Assembly: GCA_028866895.1 (NCBI GenBank)
Contig: JAGWHF010000016.1
Span: 1 to 33,811, forward strand
Reading direction: 5' to 3'
DNA length: 33,811 nt
Origin: Nitrososphaerota archaeon
GTDB taxonomy: Archaea; Thermoproteota; Nitrososphaeria; Nitrososphaerales; Nitrosopumilaceae
A program made the translations under genes and the position numbers. Shown here piece by piece: positions 1 to 7,437 of this stretch (position 1 is its first letter; each line of letters starts with the position of its first letter). The notes beneath the pieces were generated by a model, which was given only the letters and a program-made list of their open reading frames with translations, did not search any database and was not told where the DNA came from.

Positions 1-109
1 AAGTATGAGGCAAGACGCTCACAAAACTTGAAGTTTTTCAAGATAAAATTAAAAGTACAGTCAAATCAAAAAACAAACCCAAATAATATTAGATGAAAGT
101 TATTGATTG

Positions 110-331
110 ATGAATTATAGGACCTGAAAAACTAAGGAAAGAAATTTCGTAGCTATTCCAATTATATTATTACCTATTTGTGTCACAGTTTTCTCTGACA
201 AAACGTCGAATCCAAATCCTCTGGGGCACAAGAAACCCCTCGGTCCACCTCTACACAATCCCTGGGACTCCCATTCCAACCCTGGCCGCAGTGATTTTCG
301 TAGGTCGCGGCCTATCCACCATGCTTGTTAA
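110..331 (+). pseudogene. Possible broken small secreted peptide (in-frame TGA)
   Basis: An ATG at 110 opens a frame that meets TGA at 125-127 and then stays open for 67 codons to TAA at 329-331. The open part reads as a short charged stretch, a hydrophobic core resembling a signal peptide (about codons 13-25 of the whole frame), and a Pro/Asn/His-rich tail. A TATA-like GAATTATAGG overlaps the ATG region, so it gives no clean leaderless start. No ATG, GTG or TTG follows the TGA before the hydrophobic core. It could be a nonsense-mutated secreted peptide or a chance open frame across a GC-rich patch. I do not recognise a family. Confidence 0.18.
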
Positions 332-485
332 AAAATAAGAAAGTGGCAAAGTCAAATTGATTCGGACTTGTTAGTACCAGTCCTTACAGGATCTGCCAAA
401 AATACGAAGTGAAGACGGTTTAATACAAAAGTCAAAAATCAACCGAATTCAATATGCTTAATAGCGATAGAATATTCCATAAGCG

Positions 486-545
486 ATGGCAAAAGCCAAA
501 GCAAAATCAAAAACAAAGACCAAGTCTAAAAAATCTAAAAAATAA
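486..545 (+). CDS. Tiny lysine-rich basic peptide (19 aa)
   Basis: ATG at 486 and TAA at 543-545 encode 19 residues, of which 10 are Lys. The rest are Ala, Ser and Thr in a KxK pattern resembling a detached histone or nucleoid-protein tail. A TATA-like CTTAATAG lies at 457-464, about 26 nt before the ATG. This is the spacing seen for leaderless genes throughout the window and is the main reason to take the frame seriously. A nucleic-acid-binding role is inferred from charge alone. A chance frame in A-rich DNA is a real alternative, because AAA codons are favoured there. Confidence 0.35.
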   Translation: MAKAKAKSKTKTKSKKSKK

Positions 546-757
546 ACACTGTGACCTGAAAAACGGTCTGCTTATATTTTTAATACAGTTTTTGTCTTAG
601 AGAAATCTGTTTGTATTCAGATGAGTTGGGATACGGACACGTGATGGTCCGGATGTGCATTATTTTGCGTGTTCAAGGACCCTGACAGGCAGCGGGCCGA
701 ATTTGCCTCCGCAAGATTAACAGATATAATAAAAAACTAGTTTAAGCGTGTTTCAGC

Positions 758-913
758 TTAAAGTCTTCTTTCTCCACGATGTTTTGGCAAACAGTCGCGA
801 CAATACACTGGCCTTCCTTCCTTTGGTTGGAAAGGCACCTGCGTCTCTTTTTTACAATCTGCACAGGTAGCAGGATACATTTGTCTGTCTGATGACATGT
901 TTCTTGATAACAT
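758..913 (-). CDS. Small CxxC-x17-CxxC zinc-binding protein
   Basis: A 51-residue protein with two CxxC pairs separated by exactly 17 residues (CADC, then CRDC). Between them is the VPF-x-P-x(3)-RPVYC signature of the small CxxC-x17-CxxC zinc family found in archaea and some bacteria. The four Cys should bind one zinc. The exact function is unknown, but members are thought to be nucleic-acid-associated. The ATG at 913 is chosen because a TATA element (TTTTTATAC on the minus strand, about 938-946) lies 29 nt upstream. An in-frame ATG at 898 is the alternative. It sits upstream of a TRAM-domain gene on the same strand but has its own promoter. Confidence 0.78.
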   Translation of the reverse strand: MLSRNMSSDRQMYPATCADCKKETQVPFQPKEGRPVYCRDCLPKHRGERRL

Positions 914-1074
914 TCTTGTCCAATAAGAACGTTGATTGTATAAAAATTGACGTTCTACATAACATTACATCATTTCCAGATATCATCAGGTCGCCGTACT
1001 CAAGAGCAATTTGCCTGATATATAAAAATAGATTGGAAAAAATTGGTGTGAAACGTGTTCTTGAATAAGCGCAC

Positions 1075-1368
1075 TTATTCAGATGGAGTGGGTGAAGAGC
1101 CTTCTACTATCTCAGCAGACGCAAATCTCTGACCAACTTGTGTGATCCTTACTCTTGCGTTCTGACCCGCCTTTCCGTTCTGTACAAATATAACAAAACC
1201 TTCTATTCTTGCTATACCGTCTCCTTTTCTGCTAATCTCCGTTATGGAAACATCGTATTCCTTTCCCGTTTCGACCGGTTTTGGCGTGTTGTCAAATTCG
1301 CGTCTTCCAAAACCCCTGTCTCTACCGTATCCCCGGTTAGATCTTCCATAACCACCGCTATAACTCAT
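1075..1368 (-). CDS. TRAM-domain RNA-binding protein
   Basis: A 97-residue protein. Its N-terminal third is rich in Gly, Arg and Tyr (RGG-like). The C-terminal two thirds is a TRAM domain, with the typical GKEYDVSITEISRKGDGIAR start followed by GFVIFV, GQNARVRIT and ASAEIV. Single-domain TRAM proteins in archaea bind RNA and have been described as cold-shock-like RNA chaperones; RNA binding here is inferred from that family. The ATG at 1368 is preceded by a strong Shine-Dalgarno motif (AGGAGGTG), which is rare in this window. An in-frame ATG at 1401 would add 11 residues but would place that motif inside the gene. Confidence 0.88.
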   Translation of the reverse strand: MSYSGGYGRSNRGYGRDRGFGRREFDNTPKPVETGKEYDVSITEISRKGDGIARIEGFVIFVQNGKAGQNARVRITQVGQRFASAEIVEGSSPTPSE

Positions 1369-1522
1369 TACTGCACCTCCTTTCTGATAATCATTAGCCA
1401 TACTTCAATAAGAATGGTCTGATTGTTTGATACTACAACCTGCAAAAATACGGCCATCCTCACTGCATGGGAACAACCCGGGTTGTTTTAACCGGCATAT
1501 CGGCCATCAGGCCCCGTCTCTG

Positions 1523-2164
1523 CTAGGAATGCTTTTCATGGTTTGATATAGTCTCAAGAGCGGCTCTTTTTGCGGCAAGATCAGCGGTCTTTCTGTCCCC
1601 GGCGCTTGCTATTATGACCACATCCCCATTTTCGGGCCGCAGTTTTTCCGATATCAGGCCAACCAGTTTTTGATCCTTGATTGGACGGTCGTTGCTCCTG
1701 TCTGATGTAAACAGGCTGTTCTCCCTGAACACAAGCGTGGTTGCGCCAAGCGCGCCTATTTTTATTGCGGCATCCCTCTGTTCAATCCCGCTTCCCACCT
1801 CCCCTGCCAGGCCCTTGACAAGTATGGCATGATTGAACCTGCTTAGTGTTATCGAACACTCTTCGATCTCCGTCTCGGAAGGCGTGGCATCGCTAATCTT
1901 TGAGAACAGGGCCTTGCCCTTGTTTGTCAGCCTCATGCCTGCCTTTGATGTCTCTATGAGATAGTTCATCTTCATGTGTTTTACCAGCGTCTTTATGGAA
2001 CCTTCCCCAAGCCCCAGCTCTCCAATCAGCGTGGCCCTGCTTGCCTTGGAGTTGCTGTCTATTACCTGGAGTACCTTGAAAATATGCGCAGGTTCAAACG
2101 TCAACATCCTGCTCGGATAGTATCTTTGAGAAACCTTGTCAAGCAGTTTGACGACGTTATGCAT
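1523..2164 (-). CDS. DUF4443-type winged-helix protein
   Basis: A 213-residue protein. Residues about 20-90 look like a winged helix-turn-helix (HIFKVLQVI, then SRATLIGELGLGEGSIKTLV, then a wing ending in MRLTNKGKALF), as in DtxR/MarR-like regulators. Residues about 100-205 form an alpha/beta domain that matches my memory of the archaeal DUF4443 family. This suggests a transcription regulator with a ligand- or metal-responsive domain. It lies just downstream of the nickel permease on the same strand, but a TATA box 27 nt before its ATG implies its own leaderless transcript. A role in nickel homeostasis is suggested only by position. Confidence 0.75.
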   Translation of the reverse strand: MHNVVKLLDKVSQRYYPSRMLTFEPAHIFKVLQVIDSNSKASRATLIGELGLGEGSIKTLVKHMKMNYLIETSKAGMRLTNKGKALFSKISDATPSETEIEECSITLSRFNHAILVKGLAGEVGSGIEQRDAAIKIGALGATTLVFRENSLFTSDRSNDRPIKDQKLVGLISEKLRPENGDVVIIASAGDRKTADLAAKRAALETISNHEKHS

Positions 2165-2185
2165 CTATTATCCACATGCCCGCTG

Positions 2186-2196
2186 CTTTTATTTAA
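2186..2196 (-). promoter_or_regulatory. TATA box of the DUF4443 gene, overlapping the nickel permease stop codon
   Basis: On the minus strand this reads TTAAATAAAAG, centred 27 nt before the ATG at 2164. The TAA stop of the nickel permease (2193-2195) is part of the element. Confidence 0.6.
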
Positions 2197-2999
2197 TGTT
2201 CATGCGGGGGCGGGGCAAATTCTGGCTGCTTGTTTCCTCTCAGACGAGCATATGCAAATGTGCACACAAGCACAGTAACTGCAACAACCGGCCCTGTCCA
2301 TTCCGGAATTACGGTGATTTTGTAGACGCTGTCTAATGTTGAAGCCGTGGCAATCATTACTGCCACCGAGCTTAACGCATAAGACAGGTACCTAAAGCCG
2401 CCAGTGCCCAAGGTTTTGATGAATGCCGCCCTGAATAATACGCTGTCCAGCGTGTCCATTGCCACCATGCCGATTCCAAACACAGCTATCATCTCTAGCG
2501 CGGTTGTTATTCCTCCAACAACTGTGGCTGCTGCCGAGACTGCAATGGCTGCCAGCTGCGTTGCGGTATCAAACCCGAGGCCGAAAACCAGTCCTACGAC
2601 AAAAGCCGAACCCATCGTGCCCATATGCTTGGTCCTCGGCATTATCCTGCCTACAAGTATGGTTGCAGATGTCTTGCCGTATTTTTTCATGGCGTAAAAG
2701 TTCACAATACCGATAAACCCCAGTGCCGCGGCTCCCATCAGCCCGGTTGACAGCGAGAACACCCCTCCTTGGTTTATCACGCTTGCAGCCACGTATACCA
2801 TGGCAATCATTTCCGCAAGTACCGACAGCATGTGCCCCGAGCTAAAGCCTGCGCCAACCCATCTTGCCCTCTTTGAGGCGTTGTTGAATCGTATGAGGTT
2901 GTCTATTGCAGTAATATGATCCACATCAAGTGCATGGCGCAATCCCATCGCAACGAGTGTAAATCCCCCCACCCACCAGGCCCAGTCGTACAATGTCAT
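2193..2999 (-). CDS. NiCoT-family nickel/cobalt permease
   Basis: A 268-residue polytopic membrane protein with about seven to eight hydrophobic segments. Residues 21-34 carry the NiCoT signature HX4DH (H22, D27, H28, within RHALDVDHITAIDN). The GFSSGH and GLGFDTATQ motifs follow, as in high-affinity nickel permeases. It should import Ni2+, which AOA need for urease and other nickel enzymes. The ATG at 2999 is chosen because GGTGA lies 10 nt upstream. A TTG at 3056 would add 19 non-hydrophobic residues. A TATA-like TTTAAATAATA at 3069-3079 would give a leader of about 50 nt. It ends inside the promoter of the DUF4443 gene. Confidence 0.9.
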   Translation of the reverse strand: MTLYDWAWWVGGFTLVAMGLRHALDVDHITAIDNLIRFNNASKRARWVGAGFSSGHMLSVLAEMIAMVYVAASVINQGGVFSLSTGLMGAAALGFIGIVNFYAMKKYGKTSATILVGRIMPRTKHMGTMGSAFVVGLVFGLGFDTATQLAAIAVSAAATVVGGITTALEMIAVFGIGMVAMDTLDSVLFRAAFIKTLGTGGFRYLSYALSSVAVMIATASTLDSVYKITVIPEWTGPVVAVTVLVCTFAYARLRGNKQPEFAPPPHEH

Positions 3000-3117
3000 C
3001 TTTTGTTTTTCACCCTCAGGTAGCGCACTGCGTGGGCGGCAAAATTCACGAATCAAGTACCAGCAGATTATTATTTAAATTGTTGGATAGTTTATCCAAC
3101 CTTTCTGCCGGCGCGTT

Positions 3118-3825
3118 TTACGGAGGACCAGTGTTTCGGGCAACAAGCGAAACTCTCCGTCCATCCCTGTAATCCTCAATATCCTCCCAATTTGTAATCC
3201 CGGCATTTGCCCAGTCATAGTATTTGAAATTATACCCAATGTCGACAAGCATAAGTTCCAGTGCCTTTCTGCTTGGCCACCCCACAAGTGCCCTGTTCGA
3301 CGTGTTTGCCTTGATGGCAGCTGCAGGATCCCGAATATTTTCCAATCTCAGTTCTATGACTGGGTCATCTGAGGCCGAGACGGCCGAATCCAGGAGGAGG
3401 TAACGTGGAGAAATCTGCTTTATTGACGACAGCAGGAGCATGTGATTCATCACATGATAAAATATTCCAAAACAGAGCACGACGTCAATCTTCTCACGCA
3501 CCTTCCCGATTTCCTCAAACAAATCCCCCACGATAAACGAGTATCTTGCGGCAGAAATCCCGTATTTTTTCATCGTATCCTCCCCATTTTTAGCCAGGTC
3601 CCGCCTCCCCTCAATCCCGATGACCCTGGATGCGCCATTCATCAGGCACGCAAAAGACCACCTGCCGTCATGGCTTGCCAGATCCAGAACCGTGGAATTT
3701 TTGATAATATCGACATTATTTGCAATTAACGCACGGTACCGGTTTTTCAGCCTGTTGGGCGCGATACCGACCGAACTTGTCTCGAAAAAATCCTGGTATG
3801 AATCAAAAAAGTCATTCCCGGCCAC
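3118..3825 (-). CDS. Class I SAM-dependent methyltransferase
   Basis: A 235-residue Rossmann-fold methyltransferase. Motif I is VLDLASHDGRWSF at residues 46-58. Motif II is VIGIEGRRDL, ending in the acidic residue expected to hold the SAM ribose. Then come VGDLFEEIG and the motif IV strand DVVLCFGIFYHV. The FYHV segment resembles CmoB/DUF1698-like and Methyltransf_23 enzymes. The substrate is unknown. The start is GTG at 3825, supported by a TATA element (TTTATTTC on the minus strand, about 3849-3856) 27 nt upstream. It appears to be a single-gene unit. Confidence 0.85.
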   Translation of the reverse strand: MAGNDFFDSYQDFFETSSVGIAPNRLKNRYRALIANNVDIIKNSTVLDLASHDGRWSFACLMNGASRVIGIEGRRDLAKNGEDTMKKYGISAARYSFIVGDLFEEIGKVREKIDVVLCFGIFYHVMNHMLLLSSIKQISPRYLLLDSAVSASDDPVIELRLENIRDPAAAIKANTSNRALVGWPSRKALELMLVDIGYNFKYYDWANAGITNWEDIEDYRDGRRVSLVARNTGPP

Positions 3826-4063
3826 TCTGAAGTCTTATTACCTGCAGAAATAAAGACCATTCTTTTTCTCACCCGAATCACAGATTGGGCCTTCCGGGTG
3901 CAAAAATTCCAGCGTGCCAAACTGCAGACTATTTTCCAAGCTTTTCCGGAACCGCCGGCACACCTGATATCTGCGGTTTGAAATGGCCTGCCCACTTTTT
4001 GGTTTTTACCACCTTTGATAATTGTAAAGGCAGTTAAATCCAAACAATTGGTAGCTTGCTCAA

Positions 4064-4294
4064 ATGGACGATGAACGTCATGGTCCACCGCAGGGACGGA
4101 AGAGAACAGATGAGCAGGAACCCTCCGTAGAAGAAATGTGGGAGGCAATCGAGGGTTTTGGAATTGACCGGAAGTTGTTTGAAAGGAGCAATCCAACCCT
4201 GTCCGAGTTGAGGAATTTGTATTTTTTGATTAAAGATAGGAGATCATGGAATGAGCGGCCACCAGAAGGCCCGGACGGCCACGCCTGCAAGTAA
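4064..4294 (+). CDS. Small hypothetical protein
   Basis: A 76-residue, highly charged, soluble protein. The centre (EMWEAIEGFGIDRKLF, then LSELRNLYFLIKDRRSW) looks like two or three amphipathic helices. The ends are hydrophilic and disordered-looking. No family is recognised. A TATA-like TTAAAT at 4034-4039 lies 28 nt before the ATG, which fits a leaderless gene. An opposite-strand frame over the same DNA (4078-4335) has no matching promoter and is less protein-like. It is divergent from the methyltransferase. Confidence 0.55.
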   Translation: MDDERHGPPQGRKRTDEQEPSVEEMWEAIEGFGIDRKLFERSNPTLSELRNLYFLIKDRRSWNERPPEGPDGHACK

Positions 4295-4392
4295 GCCCCG
4301 ACAGCTTGCGAACATACCTTCACTGCTAATTTCATCAGCCCGGCTTCCGAGGCGATTCCACTCCTCCCCGCCTTTCGGCTAAAGTCACTTTC

Positions 4393-5502
4393 CTACTGTA
4401 CGAGTATCTTGCCGTACATTCCGTCCTGGGCGTGTCCCGGATACGTGCAGACGTACCAGTATGTGCCTGGCTGGGAGAGCGTGACCTGGTAGGTAAATTC
4501 GTATGCATATCCTGCATGGGCATTGTCGTTTGGAAGCACCGGCATTGTTGCTACCACCCCGCCATACATCATGCTCTGCATTGCCATGTAGGGATACGGA
4601 GGCCCGCCTGTCATGATTGCAAAGTTGTGCGACATGTCGTCATCCAAGTTAATCGATGTCACGTTCAGCGTGGTTCCTGCCTTCAAAACCAGCGTTGGGT
4701 CTATCATGTTGCCAACCACAAATACGTCGTCCTTTGCATACGGCGGTGGCGACGCACCCGTAAAGTTCTTGGCATCATCCCCCATGAAGGAGAGCGCTAC
4801 AAGATCCACGGTCTGGGATGCATATGTTATAGTATTGTTCTGTTTTGACGCCTGGGCGTAGCCTGGCAGCGCGGACGCAGCCTCTGCATCAGGAATTGAA
4901 ATCGTTCTGATACCCTGTCCATATCCAGTACCGGGCCCGTATCCGCCATTCATCATGCCCTGCCCGTATCCATACCCGCCATACCTCATGACCGGTCCTG
5001 AAGGGTAACCCGGCCGTACTGCTGATTGCGGGGTCGTCGTACCATTAAACTGGCCTTGAGATTGCCTGCCAGACTGCCCACCTGGTGTTGCAGGTCCTGC
5101 CCACTGCCTTTCAAACTGCGGGTTCTGCATCATCCACGGGCCCATGTACTGGTTTTGGAAATACGGGCTGCCCATCATGCCGTACATGAAGGTCCTGTTC
5201 TGCAACATACTGTCATACATCTGCTGCCGAAGCTGGGGATTTTGGATCATGTACCCCGTCCACTGTCCTGCATATTGCGGATTCTGTGAAAAGTACTGGT
5301 TCATGAGCCCGGGCCTCTGCATAAGGTATCCCATGTACTGTCCCGCAAACTGCGGGTTCCTTTGCATTGCCTGGTTAAAAAACTGGGGCTGTCCCATCAT
5401 CACGTACGGGCTGTAAGTGTTAACGAAGATGGCATATCCTATACCTATTCCTGCAACAAAGACTGCAGCTGAAATCCCTATCCACGCGTACCTGCTTGCC
5501 AT
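4393..5502 (-). CDS. Membrane-anchored cupredoxin with Met/Gln-rich repeats
   Basis: A 369-residue protein. Residues 6-27 form an N-terminal hydrophobic anchor. Residues 35-135 are built from repeats rich in Asn-Pro-Gln, Met, Tyr and Gln (NPQFAGQYMGYLMQRP and relatives). A Gly/Tyr/Met-rich linker covers 165-200. Residues 225-369 form a cupredoxin domain with the full type 1 copper set: H292 (SHNF), C352, H357 (CTYPGH) and M362. It should be an extracytoplasmic blue copper protein, perhaps an electron carrier in the copper-based respiration of AOA. The Met-rich repeats may bind Cu(I). The start is at 5502 because of a TATA box 28 nt upstream; in-frame ATGs further out precede that TATA box. 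Confidence 0.88.
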   Translation of the reverse strand: MASRYAWIGISAAVFVAGIGIGYAIFVNTYSPYVMMGQPQFFNQAMQRNPQFAGQYMGYLMQRPGLMNQYFSQNPQYAGQWTGYMIQNPQLRQQMYDSMLQNRTFMYGMMGSPYFQNQYMGPWMMQNPQFERQWAGPATPGGQSGRQSQGQFNGTTTPQSAVRPGYPSGPVMRYGGYGYGQGMMNGGYGPGTGYGQGIRTISIPDAEAASALPGYAQASKQNNTITYASQTVDLVALSFMGDDAKNFTGASPPPYAKDDVFVVGNMIDPTLVLKAGTTLNVTSINLDDDMSHNFAIMTGGPPYPYMAMQSMMYGGVVATMPVLPNDNAHAGYAYEFTYQVTLSQPGTYWYVCTYPGHAQDGMYGKILVQ

Positions 5503-5526
5503 CTGGGTGGTGTTTCCCTTTACACA

Positions 5527-5535
5527 CTTTAAATC
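5527..5535 (-). promoter_or_regulatory. TATA box of the cupredoxin gene
   Basis: The minus strand reads GATTTAAAG, about 28 nt before the ATG at 5502. It lies inside the longer open frame, which argues against the upstream start codons. Confidence 0.6.
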
Positions 5536-5682
5536 TCGTGCAAGAATACCATTCATGATAACAAGTCCCTTTGTCCAGGGATGATTCGGTGCATGGTCCG
5601 GTCGCATTCCCGCCGCATGCCTGCAAAACAGGTCCTGCAAAAATCAAAACCTTTAACCTCCATAAAGGAAGATACGGAACCT

Positions 5683-5802
5683 GTGACCAATTACTACTAC
5701 TGCCTTGGTTGCAAGAAGATCATCGTGAGCATCAACCGCGACTATGGGCCTCGATGTCCCAAGTGCAAGGAAAAGAGGAAGGCCCGAGAGCAAGGACACT
5801 GA
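5683..5802 (+). CDS. Very small single zinc-ribbon protein
   Basis: A 39-residue protein from a GTG at 5683, with two CxxC knuckles (CLGC and CPKC) and a basic tail (KEKRKAREQGH). It is a rubredoxin/zinc-ribbon-like metal site and little else. CTTTAACC at 5651-5658 lies about 28 nt before the GTG and could be its TATA box. The frame is open upstream to about 5581, so a longer form starting at an upstream ATG cannot be excluded. The family is not recognised beyond the zinc knuckles; DNA, RNA or protein binding is a guess. It is first in a run of three small zinc-ribbon genes. Confidence 0.6.
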   Translation: MTNYYYCLGCKKIIVSINRDYGPRCPKCKEKRKAREQGH

Positions 5803-5855
5803 CATCGGGCCCGACGTGCACCAAAGAACAATATACAGCCGCCACGGCTACCCCA

Positions 5856-6224
5856 ATGATGAAAATTTTCAACGGAAAGACGGCAGCCGAGGATTACATG
5901 TCAAACCATACCCTGACATTCTCGACTCCGGAGCTTACCCTGATGAGATTTGCATTCTGGCTTGGCGACATGGTTCCAGATCCAAAGAATCCCGGCCAGC
6001 AGATGCCCAGGATCATGGCTTTTGTAGAGGAGAAGGATTTTGCTCCCGTAGACATTGTTGACGATGACACGTTTGTTCCGACCGGCGCCGTCAAGTCAAT
6101 CAGCAGCCTCTATGGCAACATCAGTACGGAGACTGGCCCGGGCTCCAAGTTCTGTTCCGAGTGCGGTGCCAAGCTGTCGGCTGGCGCCAAGTTCTGTACG
6201 GAATGCGGCGCCGACCAATCCTAG
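5856..6224 (+). CDS. Zinc-ribbon protein with conserved thaumarchaeal-type N-terminal domain
   Basis: A 122-residue protein. Residues 1-95 form a small alpha/beta domain (TFSTPELTLMRFAFWLGDMV, VPDPKNPGQQMPRIMAFVEE). The C-terminus is a zinc ribbon with two CxxCG knuckles (FCSECGAKL and FCTECGADQ), nine residues apart from the last Cys of one to the first Cys of the other. Start: ATG at 5856, immediately followed by a second ATG, with TATA-like AATATA at 5830-5835 upstream. Function unknown; the ribbon suggests binding to nucleic acid or protein. Its TAG overlaps the stop codon of the convergent zinc-ribbon gene by 4 bp. Confidence 0.75.
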   Translation: MMKIFNGKTAAEDYMSNHTLTFSTPELTLMRFAFWLGDMVPDPKNPGQQMPRIMAFVEEKDFAPVDIVDDDTFVPTGAVKSISSLYGNISTETGPGSKFCSECGAKLSAGAKFCTECGADQS

Positions 6225-6739
6225 ATCTTTGCACCACACTTGGTGCAAAACTTGGAATTTTGCCTGACAGGCGAGCCGCATGACTGGCATGTCGGACCCG
6301 ACTGCTGTGGCTGCTTTGGCAGAAGCGACGGATCGGGTGTTGGAAGTACGCCGGGTGTTGAAAATGCCGATGCCGCAGAGATTATCGAGGGAGGCCTGCC
6401 CGGGCCTGGAAGTGTAGCTGCCGTGACATGAGATGCCTGCGGCCCTCCAAAGCCCATCGAGCCCGGCATCGTTCCTCCAGCTGCCGCACCCTCCCTGCCT
6501 GCAGACTTGTCAAGTGCCTTTTTGAGCTCAAAGATGACCTTTACTGCCAGAAACTCGAGCGCCGAGTATGCAACCACATAGTCTCCAAGTTTCTCAAAAA
6601 ATTCCTTGTCTGTTAGCTTTCCCTGCTTGTACATCCCGTTTGCGTCAAGGAAGGATTCGTAGAACCCCTGGGTGTCGTTGAGCAGGTTCTGTAGCTTGTC
6701 AAACAAGAGTGTAAGCGTATCTACCTCGCCAAATGACAT
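6221..6739 (-). CDS. Helical protein with C-terminal zinc ribbon
   Basis: A 172-residue protein. Residues 1-80 are helical (VDTLTLLFDKLQNLLNDTQ, LTDKEFFEKLGDYVVAYSAL). A Gly/Pro/Ser-rich flexible linker covers about 82-145. The C-terminus is a zinc ribbon with CxxCG knuckles (CQSCGSPV and CTKCGAKI). There is no signal peptide, so it is presumably cytoplasmic. Function is not recognised. A TATA element (AAATAAATAG on the minus strand, 6760-6769) lies about 26 nt before the ATG. It is convergent with the previous gene, sharing the CTAG at 6221-6224 as stop-codon overlap. Confidence 0.78.
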   Translation of the reverse strand: MSFGEVDTLTLLFDKLQNLLNDTQGFYESFLDANGMYKQGKLTDKEFFEKLGDYVVAYSALEFLAVKVIFELKKALDKSAGREGAAAGGTMPGSMGFGGPQASHVTAATLPGPGRPPSIISAASAFSTPGVLPTPDPSLLPKQPQQSGPTCQSCGSPVRQNSKFCTKCGAKI

Positions 6740-6893
6740 GCAGGATGTTCGCTCCGCCCGCTATTTATTTCAGATCCAAGAATTGCCCGCACGTACATTT
6801 CCGCATGTATGCACTTGCGACTAGATCATCTGCACGGAGCCGACCCCTCCAAGAACAAGAGGTGGTATGCTCAAAAAATGAGGAAGTTGGTTC

Positions 6894-7226
6894 TTACGCC
6901 TTCTCAAGGGCCCTGTCTATCATCGTCTTGTAGGAGGCCTTTGATGCCGCCCCAACCTGCTGCGCGACTATCTGCCCCTTGTTGAAAACCGCAAGCGTTG
7001 GAATGCTGAACACGTTATACTTTGATGCAAGCTCGTTGTTCTCGTCAACGTTTACCTTGACAAAGTTCACCTTGCCTGCATACTCGCCTGCAAGCTCCTC
7101 AACCACCGGGCCGACCATCCTGCACGGACCGCACCACTCTGCCCAAAAGTCCACGAAGACGGGCAGCTGGGAATTTATCACTTCCCGGTCCCAGTCCTGC
7201 TGGTTAACGGGTTTTGCCTTTTCCAT
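6894..7226 (-). CDS. trxA: Thioredoxin
   Basis: A 110-residue single-domain thioredoxin with the canonical WCGPC active site (C32, C35), the VDFWAEWCGPC strand-helix, the buried Asp in VDFWA, and the cis-Pro in FSIPT. It reduces disulfides in the cytoplasm, taking electrons from a thioredoxin reductase that is not in this window. The start is ATG at 7226, with a TATA box 27 nt upstream; a TTG nine bases earlier is in frame but less likely. Possible clients here include the Cys-dependent arsenate reductase at 28038-28451 (inference). The gene is monocistronic. Confidence 0.95.
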   Translation of the reverse strand: MEKAKPVNQQDWDREVINSQLPVFVDFWAEWCGPCRMVGPVVEELAGEYAGKVNFVKVNVDENNELASKYNVFSIPTLAVFNKGQIVAQQVGAASKASYKTMIDRALEKA

Positions 7227-7248
7227 GTTTTCCAAAGGGTGGCAACCC

Positions 7249-7258
7249 TAAATATATT
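7249..7258 (-). promoter_or_regulatory. TATA box of the thioredoxin gene
   Basis: The minus strand reads AATATATTTA, centred 27 nt before the ATG at 7226. It is one of the clearest archaeal TATA boxes in the window. Confidence 0.65.
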
Positions 7259-7437
7259 GAGCGCTTGTCACCGCCCCAATCAAGCATGACATGCCCAATC
7301 CGAATCCTGCCTCCCCGGGACCGACGGATGGCCGGTTCCGGATGCAGGTGTGAAACTTGTTCTCAGGGCCGAAAATCTGACCCTGTAACCAAGAAAAGCA
7401 ATTACCGTGTAAAATCACAAGTGATGTAAAACGTCCT

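Larger units (their letters stand above)
1..757. other. AT-rich intergenic region, mostly without recognisable genes
   Basis: Much more AT-rich than the rest of the window, apart from a GC-rich patch at about 215-320. No tRNA-like cloverleaf was found. It holds a small hairpin at 27-42 (CTTGAA/TTCAAG), a GGCCGC/GCGGCC pair at 285-290 and 307-312, and a CGGAC/GTCCG hairpin at 634-651. Two weak protein candidates lie inside (110-331 and 486-545, listed separately). About 590-757 shows no supported gene. Confidence 0.5.

Noticed and set aside
4078-4335. Minus-strand 85-codon frame opposite the small hypothetical gene
   Set aside because: No TATA or Shine-Dalgarno signal near its start and a less protein-like composition than the plus-strand frame at 4064-4294.
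5571-5855. Longer N-terminus (95 extra residues) for the zinc-ribbon gene at 5856
   Set aside because: This stretch overlaps the small zinc-ribbon gene at 5683-5802 in another frame and has no domain; a TATA-like box near 5832 supports the ATG at 5856.
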